Source: Aquarana catesbeiana
Taxonomy: Eukaryota > Chordata > Amphibia > Anura > Ranidae
Length of the DNA: 64,000 nt
Assembly: GCF_042186555.1 (NCBI RefSeq)
Contig: NC_133328.1
Coordinates: 66,158,235-66,222,234 of the forward strand
Direction: 5' to 3'
Shown: in pieces, positions 30,178 through 39,760 of the stretch
Position numbering within the stretch: the first letter of the stretch is position 1
How the letters are laid out: the number at the start of each line of letters is the position of its first letter
Position numbers and translations under genes: made by a program
The notes under the pieces: model-generated
What the model was told of the DNA's origin: nothing
Database searches by the model: none
What the model saw: only the letters and a program-made list of their open reading frames with translations

Positions 30178-30820
30178 CATTAGTAGTTATGTGCCAAATG
30201 TCTACATAGTGAACATGCCCAGAATGTCATAGTGGTGCCCAGAACAAAGATTTATTAGCTATATCTTCTCTTGGCCATTTTGGTGAGTCTTGTGGCTCAT
30301 TGGATGGGGGAGATCAAAAGCCCAAATACAATTCATATACAGATAATACATTTTTCAATCCAGAATAGATTTTTGTAAAGCTTAGAAATTCCAAGTTGTG
30401 ATTTTAGTATTTAAAATAATATTAACAACAATTTTACAAATTCTATTATTTTTAAATTGAATTAGAAGTAATTTAAAGTTACAGTGTGGCGTGAAAGCAT
30501 TTTAAAATAATTATGGTGATGGCATAAAAATAAAGAACTACTATTATATAATCTGTTTTCATAGAACAAATTAAGTTACAGTTTTCATTGTAATATCCGC
30601 AACCTTGCCCATTTTGGAACAGACACTCTTTTGCTAGTTGATTTAATATGAGAGGCTGTTAAATTCATTAAAGGTCACTACTTTTACTTTGCTTCATTGC
30701 AAGCAAGCTAGAAAAAAAATTCTGGTACCCTAAAATGGTTGTATAAATTCCAAAATGTAGAAAGTAAAAATCCGGTACCAGGAAGTCTTGGCATTAAAAA
30801 TTGATATCTTCATTTAATCC
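30178..30820. other. Unassigned AT-rich sequence
   Basis: No recognisable element. AATTCCAAAATGTAGAAAG near 30747 and AAATTCCAAAATATATATG near 31036 are weakly similar. Confidence 0.35.
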
Positions 30821-30823
30821 ATT

Positions 30824-30911
30824 AAACCATAAAAAGGACGCGTCATGACTAAGGCCTATGTAGGAGGCTAAAACGCGTCATTTTTTAGGAATTGATTCCT
30901 TTTTATGGTTT
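30824..30911 (+). ncRNA. Decayed hammerhead-like hairpin
   Basis: A 15-bp perfect stem joins AAACCATAAAAAGGA (30824-30838) to TCCTTTTTATGGTTT (30897-30911). Inside it, ATGACTA (30845-30851) stands where hammerheads have CTGANGA, then GGCC (30853-30856) and GGCT (30866-30869) can pair as stem II, followed by AAAA in place of GAAA and then CGCGTC (30874-30879). Three core bases differ from consensus, so no activity is expected. The overall order is that of a type I hammerhead. Confidence 0.35.
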
Positions 30912-31156
30912 GATTTTTACTCTCTTCATTGGATCCTGGCCGTTCAGTACTCAATGAGTTCGGGCACAGATGTCTTGATCTCATCCTGTCTATCTTTATG
31001 GGATTTTGGGGTTGTAGCACTGTCTTTGTTGCTTTAAATTCCAAAATATATATGACCATTAATACATGTATGTACATCCCTAGTCTTGAAGGTCTCCTGA
31101 AGAAGTGACATATTCCGACCGGTGGAACCTATCTCTTTATCTCTATAGAAACAGTG

Positions 31157-31336
31157 GGGGTGACTTACTAAAACTTACTAAAACTGCAAAATCTGGTGCA
31201 GCTGTGAATGGTAGCCAATCAGCTTCTAACTTCACCTTGTTCAGTTAAGCTTTCACAATAAAACCTGGAATTTGATTGGTTTCTATGCAGAGCTGCACCA
31301 GATTTTGTACTCTCCAGTTTTAGTAAATCAACCCTC
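31157..31336. mobile_element. Short MITE with TTTACTAAAACT ends
   Basis: Left GGGGTGACTTACTAAAACT and complement of right GAGGGTTGATTTACTAAAAC are inverted. The interior blocks CAAAATCTGGTGCAGCTGTG and GCAGAGCTGCACCAGATTTT also pair, so it folds over its whole 180 bp. A second copy lies at 62503-62585. Confidence 0.65.
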
Positions 31337-31880
31337 ATAGCTCTTGTCATTGAAGATTATCATATTCTACATATATGTGAAGATTATCATATTATACATA
31401 TATTTTATATGGAGATAACTGCATTTTTGTTCAGGAACGTATCTGTTAGGGTTTGAGACTCAATATAGGGGAACAGCAAATTGTTATTTCATGGGATGCT
31501 TTTATTCTTTTTTAATGTTTTTTTATGTAGATGCTTAACTTTTCAATGCCCTATTTGCATTGTGACAGAAAGTAAGATCAAATCTTCTTAATGGGGACAC
31601 AGGGGGCAGCTTCTATTTGAAGTTTCCATTAACACACCCTTTGAGCCAAGTTTATGATATCTAGATTCTGGAGAATTCATTTTCATAAATCACCATCTCT
31701 GTCTGTTATTGCTAATGTTTTCCTTCAGTTTATTGGTATGCCTGATAAAATTGTCTTCATACCTCAAGTCAATGATTTATTCTTTTTTCGGTTGGAAGCT
31801 TTGTGTGACATGAAAGATACATTTCTTACATATTTACTGCTGCAATATTGTGGCTATATAAGCTGGTCACTCTTGTTCTT
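31337..31880. other. Unassigned AT-rich sequence
   Basis: A 92-codon open frame from 31654 has no domain or splice context. AAGATTATCATATTxTACATATAT is repeated in tandem at 31352-31400. Confidence 0.35.
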
Positions 31881-31890
31881 TCAGTTTAGC

Positions 31891-32332
31891 CAGGACCGTC
31901 TTAATAGCATAATGGACCCATGGGCAAAGTAATGCACTGGGGCCCTTACTAGCCTTCCCCAATTTACACACCTTCTCCCAAGAATTAAAGTATAAATAGA
32001 TGATAGACTTAAACATATATTTATTAGTACTTTCAATAAAATCGATTTTAAACAAGAAGAAAACATGCCATGACTACAAAGGGCATAGTACAGGTGGAAA
32101 GACAGAAAGGAACAGTACGGGGGGTTCTGGAGCTCACAATACTTGGATATGGAGGGCACAGTACAGGTTTCGAGATGTGGCCATCCCAGGACAGCTTAGT
32201 AAAAAGTGTAACAGTCCTGCCAAATCCGAGACAGTTGGCAAGTATGATATAATGCAAGATTATCGTGGGGCCCCCATGCACCTGGGGCCCCTGGGCAGTG
32301 CCCAGGGGTGCCCATGCATTAAGATGGCCCTG
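31891..32332. mobile_element. hAT element, 442 bp, perfect 8-bp TSD
   Basis: Ends CAGGACCGTCTTAATAGC and the complement of CAGGGCCATCTTAATGC. AGTTTAGC flanks both sides exactly (31883-31890 and 32333-32340). Next to the right end, CCTGGGGCCCCTGGGCAGTG pairs with itself. A fragment of the same family is embedded at 8105-8180. Confidence 0.92.
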
Positions 32333-32340
32333 AGTTTAGC

Positions 32341-32710
32341 TACTAGCTTACTAGTGAAACCAATCTAGAGGATGGAAAATGCAATGAAAATATGACCGGG
32401 CATTCACTTCATTTCCCCAAAAAAATAAAAAAAATAATCTTGACACCAGCTCCGGTCACCACAAGCCGGAAAAGCTACTTCCCACAATCCTCTGGACATA
32501 TGTGTTACCCATTACTTTGATCCTTTCCATGAAAACCAAAGCTTATTTTATGAAGGAAGATCTACAAAAAGCTCTTTAATATCTACTTGATTGTTATTCA
32601 TTTGCACTGCATTCTGGCTGAAACATTAGATGAAGGAAAGAGTGACTAAGTGCTGCCAGGGTACGGAGCAAAAAATGAAAAATTAAATATGAGTATGTTT
32701 ACTGACAAAT
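32341..32710. other. Unassigned sequence
   Basis: No repeat or gene recognised. Confidence 0.3.
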
Positions 32711-32714
32711 TTAA

Positions 32715-33294
32715 AGCTGCACTGCAGGCAGATATAAAAAAATGAATGCAGCTATATATTAATAAATCATTTGATGAAATGTACATGCCTCAATCCAAAG
32801 TACCTAGTGTACTTTCGGCCTGCTGTCTAGTCCCTCTGTTATCTGCATGAGTTACTTCTGATTGTTTATGCTGACACCAAACAATACCAAGGTACAACCC
32901 CCCCTCCCCCAACTCTACCATGCAGCAGATGATTGACAGCCCCAGCTGTGCCTGTTTCCCTGATGTATAGATCTCCTTTCTTAAAATGTGTAGATGGAGG
33001 GTTGTCCATTCCCTCCACTCAAATCTCAGATTACACTCAGCTCTCTTCTCTATGCTGTGCAGCGTGTGTCATCAGATCTCCAACCCCTGTCTTCTGAAGC
33101 TCAGAAATGCTGTGCACTTTGAACTGCAGTGGAGGAGAGATGGCTCTCCTCCATAAGTTGTATCAGAGAAATAGGTACAACTTATGTAGCCGCAGATAAA
33201 CAGGTATAACTTATGTGGGAGGATTTGTTTCATCTCTGTGTATCACCCGAGGTCAGTCACTTCAGTGGGTTTAAGTAAGGGCTTACAGTCACTT
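32715..33294. mobile_element. TTAA-type element, family of 45709
   Basis: TTAA at 32711-32714, decayed to TCAA at 33295-33298. Shares ordered blocks with 45709-46189: GTACCTAGTGT/GCACCTAGTGT, TATCTGCATGAGTxACTT, GATTGACAGCCxCAGCTGTG, CTCTATGCTGTGCAG, CATCAGATCTCC, AACTTATGTxGGxGGATTTG and TCTGTGTATCACC. Non-coding. Confidence 0.75.
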
Positions 33295-34353
33295 TCAATG
33301 CCACTAGTTTATTTTATGTTATGTTGAAACTGCACAACTGTTAATATTGCTTATGAGTCTTTATGTAACGCATCTGATACCATACATACTGTACAATGCA
33401 GAATGAATATGTGCTTTAATTGTTTGTATTACAACCCTTGAAAAGACAATACTCATGAAAGAATTTGTTAAATGCAACTAGTGCCCAAACTTGACTTGTA
33501 TTAGCCCCTTGTAATCCCTTGTACAACAGAGAGAGAAGCAGGACTAATAGCCAATCAGCTAAACTGCATGCAAATGCATTAACAAGGAACAAGTGGACAG
33601 AAGGGTACAGCAAGGTGAGCAGAGAGGTTACCGCCTTAGTTTGCTGCTGTTCCTTCAGGCTGGGTTCACACTGGTGCGACACGACAGCCGTCCTACTTTG
33701 GATCCGACTTTGCCCTGCGACATGAAGCCGGCATGTGTCCGACTTTCAATGAACGGGGATCCGACTTGGATCCCCGCCAATGCCGGCACTGTGTTTGGTA
33801 TGAATCTTTAGGGGGGAACTCCGCGCCAAATTTTAAATAAAAAACCGGCATGGGTTCCCCCTCCAGAGGCATACCAGGCCCTTGGGTCTGGTATGGACCT
33901 TGAGGGGAACCCCCTACGCCGAAAAAACGGCGTGGGGGGTCGCCCCCAATCCATACCAGACCCTTATCCGAGCACGCAGCCCGGCCGGACAGGAATGGGG
34001 GTGGGGACGAGCGAGCGCCCCCCCCCCCCTCCTGAACCGTACCAGGCCGCATGCCCTCAACATGGGGGGTGGTGCCTTGGGGGAGGGGGCGCGCTGCGGC
34101 CCCCCCACCCCAAAGCACCTTGTCCCCATGTTGATGAGGACAAGGGCCTCTTCCCGACAACCCTGGCCGTTGGTTGTCGGGGTCTGCGGGCGGGGGGCTT
34201 ATCGGAATCCGGGAGCCCCCTTTAATAAGGGAGCCCCCAGATCCCGGCCCCCCACCCTATGTGAATGAGTATGGGGTACAGCGTACCCCTACCCATTCAC
34301 CTAGGAAAAAAGTGTCAATTTAAAAAAAAACACTACACAGATTTTTAAAGCAT

Positions 34354-34359
34354 TTTATT
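34354..34359 (-). terminator. AATAAA signal, left arm
   Basis: TTTATT on plus, AATAAA on minus, the mirror of 35028-35033. It is followed on minus by TGCTTTAAAAATCTGTGTAG, a GT-containing stretch. Confidence 0.4.
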
Positions 34360-34615
34360 AGACAGCTCCGGGGGTCTTCTTCCGACTTCGGGGGTCTCTC
34401 CGGTTCTTCTCCACGCTCTCCGGATCTTCTGCCGGGCTCCTCCGCTCTCTTCTGCTCTTTTGCCGCTCTTTTGCTAAAGCGGAGGAGCCTGGTCTTCAGT
34501 CTTCAATCTTCTGCCTTCTGCCTTCTGCCTTCTGCCTTCTGCCTTCTGCCTTCTTCTCCTGATGTTGACACGACGCTCTCTGGGGCTAGAATGCTCTCTG
34601 TGCGCTCTGCTCTGA

Positions 34616-34624
34616 CTTATATAG
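34616..34624 (-). promoter_or_regulatory. TATA-like box with GC box, left arm
   Basis: On minus, CTATATAAG (34624-34616) lies about 10 bp downstream of GGGGGCGGGG (34641-34632), facing outward along the left arm. It mirrors 34784-34792. Sequence match only; promoter activity is inference. Confidence 0.45.
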
Positions 34625-34783
34625 GCGGTGACCCCGCCCCCTTATGCCGTCACAGTCCCTGGGCATGCTGGGACTGTGACGTTTTAGGGGGCGTGGTCAT
34701 CACCCGATGACCACGCCCCCTTATGCCGTCATAGTCCCAGCATGCCCAGGGACTGTGACGGCATAAGGGGGCGGGGTCACCGC

Positions 34784-34792
34784 CTATATAAG
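34784..34792 (+). promoter_or_regulatory. TATA-like box with GC box, right arm
   Basis: CTATATAAG follows GGGGGCGGGG (34767-34776). About 240 bp further on AATAAA occurs at 35028-35033, so a short transcript of roughly 230-250 nt would fit. The segment between contains AGAAGGC triplicates and no good open frame. Confidence 0.45.
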
Positions 34793-35027
34793 TCAGAGCA
34801 GAGCGCACAGAGAGCATTCTAGCCCCAGAGAGCGTCGTGTCAACATCAGGAGAAGAAGGCAGAAGGCAGAAGGCAGAAGATTGAAGACTGAAGACCGGGC
34901 TCCTCCGCTTTAGCAAAAGAGCGGCAAAAGAGCAGAAGAGAGCGGAGGAGCCCGGCAGAAGATCCGGAGAGCGTGGAGAAGAACCGGAGAGACCCCCGAA
35001 GTCGGAAGAAGACCCCCGGAGCTGTCT

Positions 35028-35033
35028 AATAAA
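35028..35033 (+). terminator. AATAAA signal, right arm
   Basis: AATAAA followed by GTGTAGTGTTTTTTTTTT, a GT/T-rich downstream element as in vertebrate polyadenylation sites. Mirror of 34354-34359. Confidence 0.4.
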
Positions 35034-36069
35034 ATGCTTTAAAAATCTGTGTAGTGTTTTTTTTTTTTTAATTGACACTTTTCCTAGGTGAATGGGTAGG
35101 GGTACGCTGTACCCCATACTCATTCACATAGGGTGGGGGGCCGGGATCTGGGGGCTCCCTTATTAAAGGGGGCTCCCGGATTCCGATAAGCCCCCGCCCG
35201 CAGACCCCGACAACCAACGGCCAGGGTTGTCGGGAAGAGGCCCTTGTCCTCATCAACATGGGGACAAGGTGCTTTGGGGTGGGCGGGGCCGCAGCGCGCC
35301 CCCCTCCCCCAAGGCAACAACCCCCCCATGTTGAGGGCATGCGGCCTGGTACGGTTCAGGAGGGGGGGGGGGCGCTCGCTCGTCCCCACCCCCATTCCTG
35401 TCCGGCCGGGCTGCGTGCTCGGATAAGGGTCTGGTATGGATTGGGGGGACACCCCACGCCGCTTTTTCGGCGTAGGGGGTTCCCCTCAAGTTCCATACCA
35501 GACCCAAGGGCCTGGTATGCTCTTGGAGGGGGAACCCATGCCGGATTTTTATCTAAAATTTGGCGCGGAGTTCCCCCTCAAGATCATCTGAGCACAAGTC
35601 GCGTGCCGAAGTCGGATCATGCGAGACGGCAATCCGACTTTGATCCGACTTCAATGATAGTCAATAGGCTGAAGTAGGATCAAAGTCGGACCAAAGTAGT
35701 ACAGGGAGCATTTCTAAAGTCGGAACGACTTGTGTCGGACCAGTTAGGACGGCTCCCATAGGGAAACATTAAATTTCACACGTCATGCGACATGAGCTCC
35801 CAATGTCGGAGCGTTTGTCGCACCAGTGTGAACCCAGCCTCACTGTCTAATCTGCAGGCTGGGGACAGAAAAATTATATTACTGTATTCTTTAACTGTAA
35901 CATAGAAAATAATGTCAACTACCAATGGGTAGCCGTGTAAATCTCAGGACTGTATGGACAGAAATACAAATTATTTGAAAGGTAAAATAAATGTCATATA
36001 CAGTTTGTATTTCATCTGTGAATTAAATTTTTTGTCTGGAGATGAGCTTTAAAGTAGACCTAAACTTAA

Positions 36070-36581
36070 AGTGTTACTAAACCCACAACAGTAAAATCAG
36101 TATGTATATGCAGTAAAGCATGCTTGTTATACTAACAATGGAACCTAAGGGGTCAAATCCTCTGTATTGTGTAAAAAGGCTTTTTGATCCTGTGTTCTCT
36201 AATCATCCCCTTCTTCCACTGCCCCATTGCATCTCCTGATAGAACAGAGCCTTTGGAGTCACTCTGCACATGCTCAGTTTGGTGTGTATTGCTAGAGAGT
36301 TTTTTTTTTCTTGGGAGGGTGCATGTGATCGGCACAGGCTCAAGCATAATCAGCACTGTCCAGACAGTGGGTCAGGGGTCCTGCAGCCTCATAGGACAGT
36401 CAGAGTAGAATGAAAACTCCTCCTACAAGCTTTAAACAGACACTGATAGAAGGCACAGAACTGCTATATACTGCTGATGATTAAAGGAATTTAACGGTTT
36501 ATACAACTATTGCATTTCCATGTTCTGTGTACTGAATGAGACCAGATATAGTGAATGCAGGGTCCTGGGTTTAGTAACACT
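36070..36581 (+). mobile_element. TTAA MITE with AGTGTTACTAAACCC ends, copy 1
   Basis: TTAA at 36066-36069 and 36582-36585; ends AGTGTTACTAAACCCACA and the complement of AGTGTTACTAAACCCAGG. It gives the uninterrupted form of a family also found at 60902-62155 and, truncated and inverted, at 59291-59563. Shared interior blocks include CAGTAAAGCATGCTTGTTAT, CTGCACATGCTCAGTTTGGT and CACTGTCCAGACAGTGGGTC. Non-coding. Confidence 0.85.
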
Positions 36582-37029
36582 TTAAAGTATATACACCTAA
36601 ACAGTGCATAGTTGCCAACAGTCCCGATTTTCCCGGGACAATCCCGAATTTGGGACCCTCGTCCCGATTTAAGCTTGTCCCAATAATTTTCCCAGGGTTT
36701 TGAGTTTGTCCCGAGAAAATCGGGAATGTTTTTGCTAAAAAACGGCAGCGGCTACACAAACATGGCCGCCGCCGCCACCACGAGTGTTATTTCCCCTTGT
36801 GCTCAGTACAGAGGAGAGGGGCAGCCAATCGGCTTCTCTCTTCAGTGTACAAATAGAAAATTCTATTGTACACTATAGCCTATTGGCTGCAGGGATTGGC
36901 GGCCCCTCCCCGCTCTCCTCTGAACACAAGGATGTGATCATCTGCCGCCGTCGCCGGCGTCCCTCTGCCCCGTGTGTCAGATGAAGTCTTATATTTAAGA
37001 AACAAACTTGAGGTGCGCAGACAGTCCTG

Positions 37030-38385
37030 GTTTGAGGGGGGGCTCCGCTGGGGACTCCTGATGTGAAGGGGGCTCCGCTGGGGACTCCTGGTGTGAGGGG
37101 GGCTCCGCTGGGGACTCCTGATGTGAGGGGGCTCCGCTGGGGACTCCTGGTGTGAGGGGGGGCTCCGCTGGGGACTCCTGGTGTGAGGGGGGCTCTGCTG
37201 GGGGCTCCTGATGTGAGGGGGGCTCTGCTGGGGACTCCTGGTGTGAGGGGGGGTCCGCTGGGGACTGCTGTTGGGGACTCCGCTCTGGTGTGAGGGGGGC
37301 TCCGCTGGGGACTCCTGGTGTGAGGGAGGCTCCGCTGGGGACTCCTGATGTGAGGGGGGCACCGCTGGGGACTCCTGGTGTGAGGGGGGCTCCGCTGGGG
37401 ACTCCTGATGTGAGGGGGCTCCACTGGGGACTCCTGATGTGAGGGGGGCTCCGCTGGGGACTCCTGGTGTAAGGGGGGCTCCACTGGGGGGGCTCCACTG
37501 GGGACTACTGATGTGAGGGGGCTCTGCTGGGGACTCCTGGTGTGAGGTGTGAGGGGGGCTCCACTGGGGACTCCTGGTGTGAGGGGGGCTCTGCTAGGGA
37601 CTCCTGGTGTGAGGGGGGCTCCGCTGGGGACTCCTGTGAGGGAGGGCTCCGCTGGGGACTCCTGATGTGAGGGGGGCTCCGCTGGGGACTCCTGATGTGA
37701 GGAGGGCTCCGCTGGAGACTCCTGGTGTGAGGGGGGGCTCCGCTGGAGACTCCTGGTGTGCGGGGGGCTCCACTGGAGACTCCTGGTGTAAAGGGGGGCT
37801 CCACTGGAGACTCCTGGTGTGAGGAGGGCTCTGCTGGGGACATCTGATGTAAGGGGGGCTCCGCTGGGGACACCTGATGTAAGGGGGGCTCCGCTGGGGA
37901 CATCTGATGTAAGGGGGGCTCCGCTGGGGAAACCTGATGTAAGGGGGGCTCCACTGGAAACATCTGATGTAAGGGGGGCTCCACTGGGGACACCTGATGT
38001 AAGGGGGGCTCCGCTGGGGACATCTGATGTAAGGGGGGCACAGCTAGAGACATCTGATGTAAGGGGGGACTCTGCTGGGGGCACCTGATGCAAGGGGGGA
38101 CTCTGCTGGGGGCACCTGATGCAAGGATGGACTCTGCTGGGGGCACCTGATGCAAGGACGGACTCTGCTGGGGGCACCTGATGAAAGGACGGACTCTGCT
38201 GGGACACCTGATGCAAGGACAGACTCTGCTGGGACACCTGATGCAAGGACGGACTCTGCTGGGACACCTGATGCAAGGACGGACTCTGCTGGGACACCTG
38301 ACGCAAGGATGGACTCTGCTGGGACACCTGATACAAGGACGGACTCTGCTGGGACACCTCATGCAAGAACGGACGGCTGGTGGCA
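37030..38385. repeat. 30-bp minisatellite, about 45 copies
   Basis: Unit GGCTCCGCTGGGGACTCCTG plus RTGTGAGGGG, with starts every 30 bp (37041, 37071, 37101 and so on). The unit changes along the array: CTCCTGGTGTGAGG to about 37830, then CATCTGATGTAAGG to about 38060, then CACCTGATGCAAGGAC to the end. Because 30 is a multiple of three, frames stay open on both strands, giving a 515-codon minus frame and several others. These are not genes. Confidence 0.95.
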
Positions 38386-38484
38386 GGCGACGTGGCAGGT
38401 AACACGCTCAGGGATCCCACTGATTCAGCATTATGGTGAGTTGAATGATTTCATTTTATATTACAATGTAATAATAGAAATAAT

Positions 38485-38539
38485 GCACTTCAATCATCCT
38501 GACACCATAACAACCATGGTGCCGGGATGATTGAAGTGC
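38485..38539 (+). other. 55-nt near-perfect hairpin
   Basis: GCACTTCAATCATCC (38485-38499) pairs perfectly with GGATGATTGAAGTGC (38525-38539), and the stem continues through CACCAT/ATGGTG with one wobble and one mismatch around a 7-nt loop (AACAACC). The size and single mismatch resemble a microRNA precursor, but such hairpins also arise as tiny foldback elements. Flanking sequence shows no duplication. Confidence 0.5.
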
Positions 38540-39624
38540 TAACACCAGGTGTTTGGAGTATCTTTATCTGCTGATTGTTAAACTTTCTAGAATATACATA
38601 TTTCCATTGTTGTGTAGGATCTGGGGCTGCTGTCCCTCCATCCCTCTCCCCCCCTTTCCCTCTCCATCCCTCATTCATCTCAGACTCTAACCACACCCCC
38701 TTTGAGCCACGCCCATTTAAGACACACCCACAATTTCAGGTAAACCAACCCCATTTTTCGCTGCGGCGCAGAATTTTCCCTATGCCATGCCCACAAATGC
38801 ATGCCCCGCCCCCTAATTATAACAAGACTACGCCTACAGCCAAAAAAGTGTCCCTAAATTTTTTTTACAATGTTTGCAACTATGACAGTGGTGTATTTAG
38901 GCTTTGTGCTGCCCTAGGCCTGACTGAACTCATGCACCCCCTAATTTAAATATGACCCACCCCTTCCTGTCAAGGCCACACCCCAATATAAAGGAGAACT
39001 CTGATGTAAAAAGGACTGCTGCGGACTCTGGTGCAATAGGAAATTCTGATGTAAGGGGGTCTCTGGTAACCACAGCCCTTTGCTTACAAAAGAATTCACA
39101 GAGCTCTCCCTTACGTAACGGTCCACAGAGACTGCAGGCATGGCACAAGGGATGGTCAGAGACTGCGGGCATGGCACAAGGGAAAGTCAAAGATTGCATA
39201 CATGGCACGGCAGGAAGTGTACCCCAAGGTGAATGGGGCCAACCAACCTGCAACCATGTGCATTGCACGCAGTTGCAGCACTGTGATACTATATTTAAGG
39301 GGTAAAACAGGCATTGCGGAGGCAACATATTGCCTCTTCACTGCAGGTCAAATTCCTCTGAAAAGAGATCTGAGCATGATTGCTTTTCAGAGGAGTGTCA
39401 GTCCTTACCGACATTGTGAACAAGCACAAAAAAAGCACAGTACAGTATTAGGGGCAAGAGTAACGTACTACACACACACATCTACAAATATACATGTATT
39501 GCTGAGGGGGAATTAGGAATTAGTGACACAAGACAGTTGTCTTAGGAAGTGGGGCAAAAGTATAAATCTGGTCTTGTCAGTAGGCAAACACAAAGCTTCC
39601 CTGTGACTTTCAACACTGTCAGGC

Positions 39625-39760
39625 AAGCCTGGGCACTGCCATGTCGCCAGCAACAATTGGGCACCACCATGTCACTAGAAAAACCCGGGCACCGCCACGT
39701 CGCCAGTAACACCTGGGCCCTGCCACGTCGCCAGCAACACCTAAGCACCAGTATCTCATT
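39625..39760. repeat. 28-bp array, first block
   Basis: About five copies of GGGCACYGCCAYGTCGCCAG plus CAACACCT. Same unit as the block at 39913. Confidence 0.85.

Larger units (their letters stand above)
33658..35839. mobile_element. 2.2-kb foldback (giant palindromic) element
   Basis: Ends GGCTGGGTTCACACTGGTGC and its exact complement are flanked by TCA (33655-33657 and 35840-35842). The termini resemble the TTCACACTG Harbinger-type families, whose duplication is TWA. Inside, 33811-34701 and 34706-35580 are near-identical inverted arms with centre GGTCATC-ACCC-GATGACC at 34695-34712. The arms differ mainly by small indels, such as extra CTTCTGC copies at 34505-34552. The outer 150-260 bp share motifs (GTCGGATC, GTCCGAC) but not full symmetry. 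All open frames here are strand shadows of the palindrome, and no transposase is present. Confidence 0.92.
36607..38884. mobile_element. 2.28-kb element with CATAGTTGC ends and 6-bp TSD
   Basis: Starts CATAGTTGCCAACAGTCCCG and ends with the complement of CATAGTTGCAAACATTG. ACAGTG flanks both sides (36601-36606 and 38885-38890), restoring the hAT end when removed. It contains a GC-rich 400 bp, a 1.35-kb array of a 30-bp unit and a hairpin at 38485-38539. A piece with related ends (GGGACAGTTGGGAGCTATG) ends at 61798. I cannot place it in a superfamily: 6-bp duplications are uncommon among DNA transposons. Confidence 0.75.

Noticed and set aside
31092..31130. CTGAAGAAGTGACATATTCC as a further hammerhead
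   Set aside because: The first core motif is present, but there is no GAAA-like box or CGCGTC at the right distance, and GGTGGAACC cannot take its place.
33693..35677. Many frames of 60-157 codons on both strands
   Set aside because: Mirror copies arising from the palindrome and its GC-rich sequence; none has a domain and the two arms give the same frames in opposite directions.
37030..38385. Centromeric or telomeric satellite
   Set aside because: The array is confined to one transposon and flanked by its ends; unit and context do not fit a chromosomal satellite.
36873..38420. 515-codon open frame on the minus strand, with further long frames on both strands
   Set aside because: Produced by a 30-bp tandem repeat whose period is a multiple of three. 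The product is a monotonous Ser/Pro/Gln repeat with no start context, domain or splice signals.
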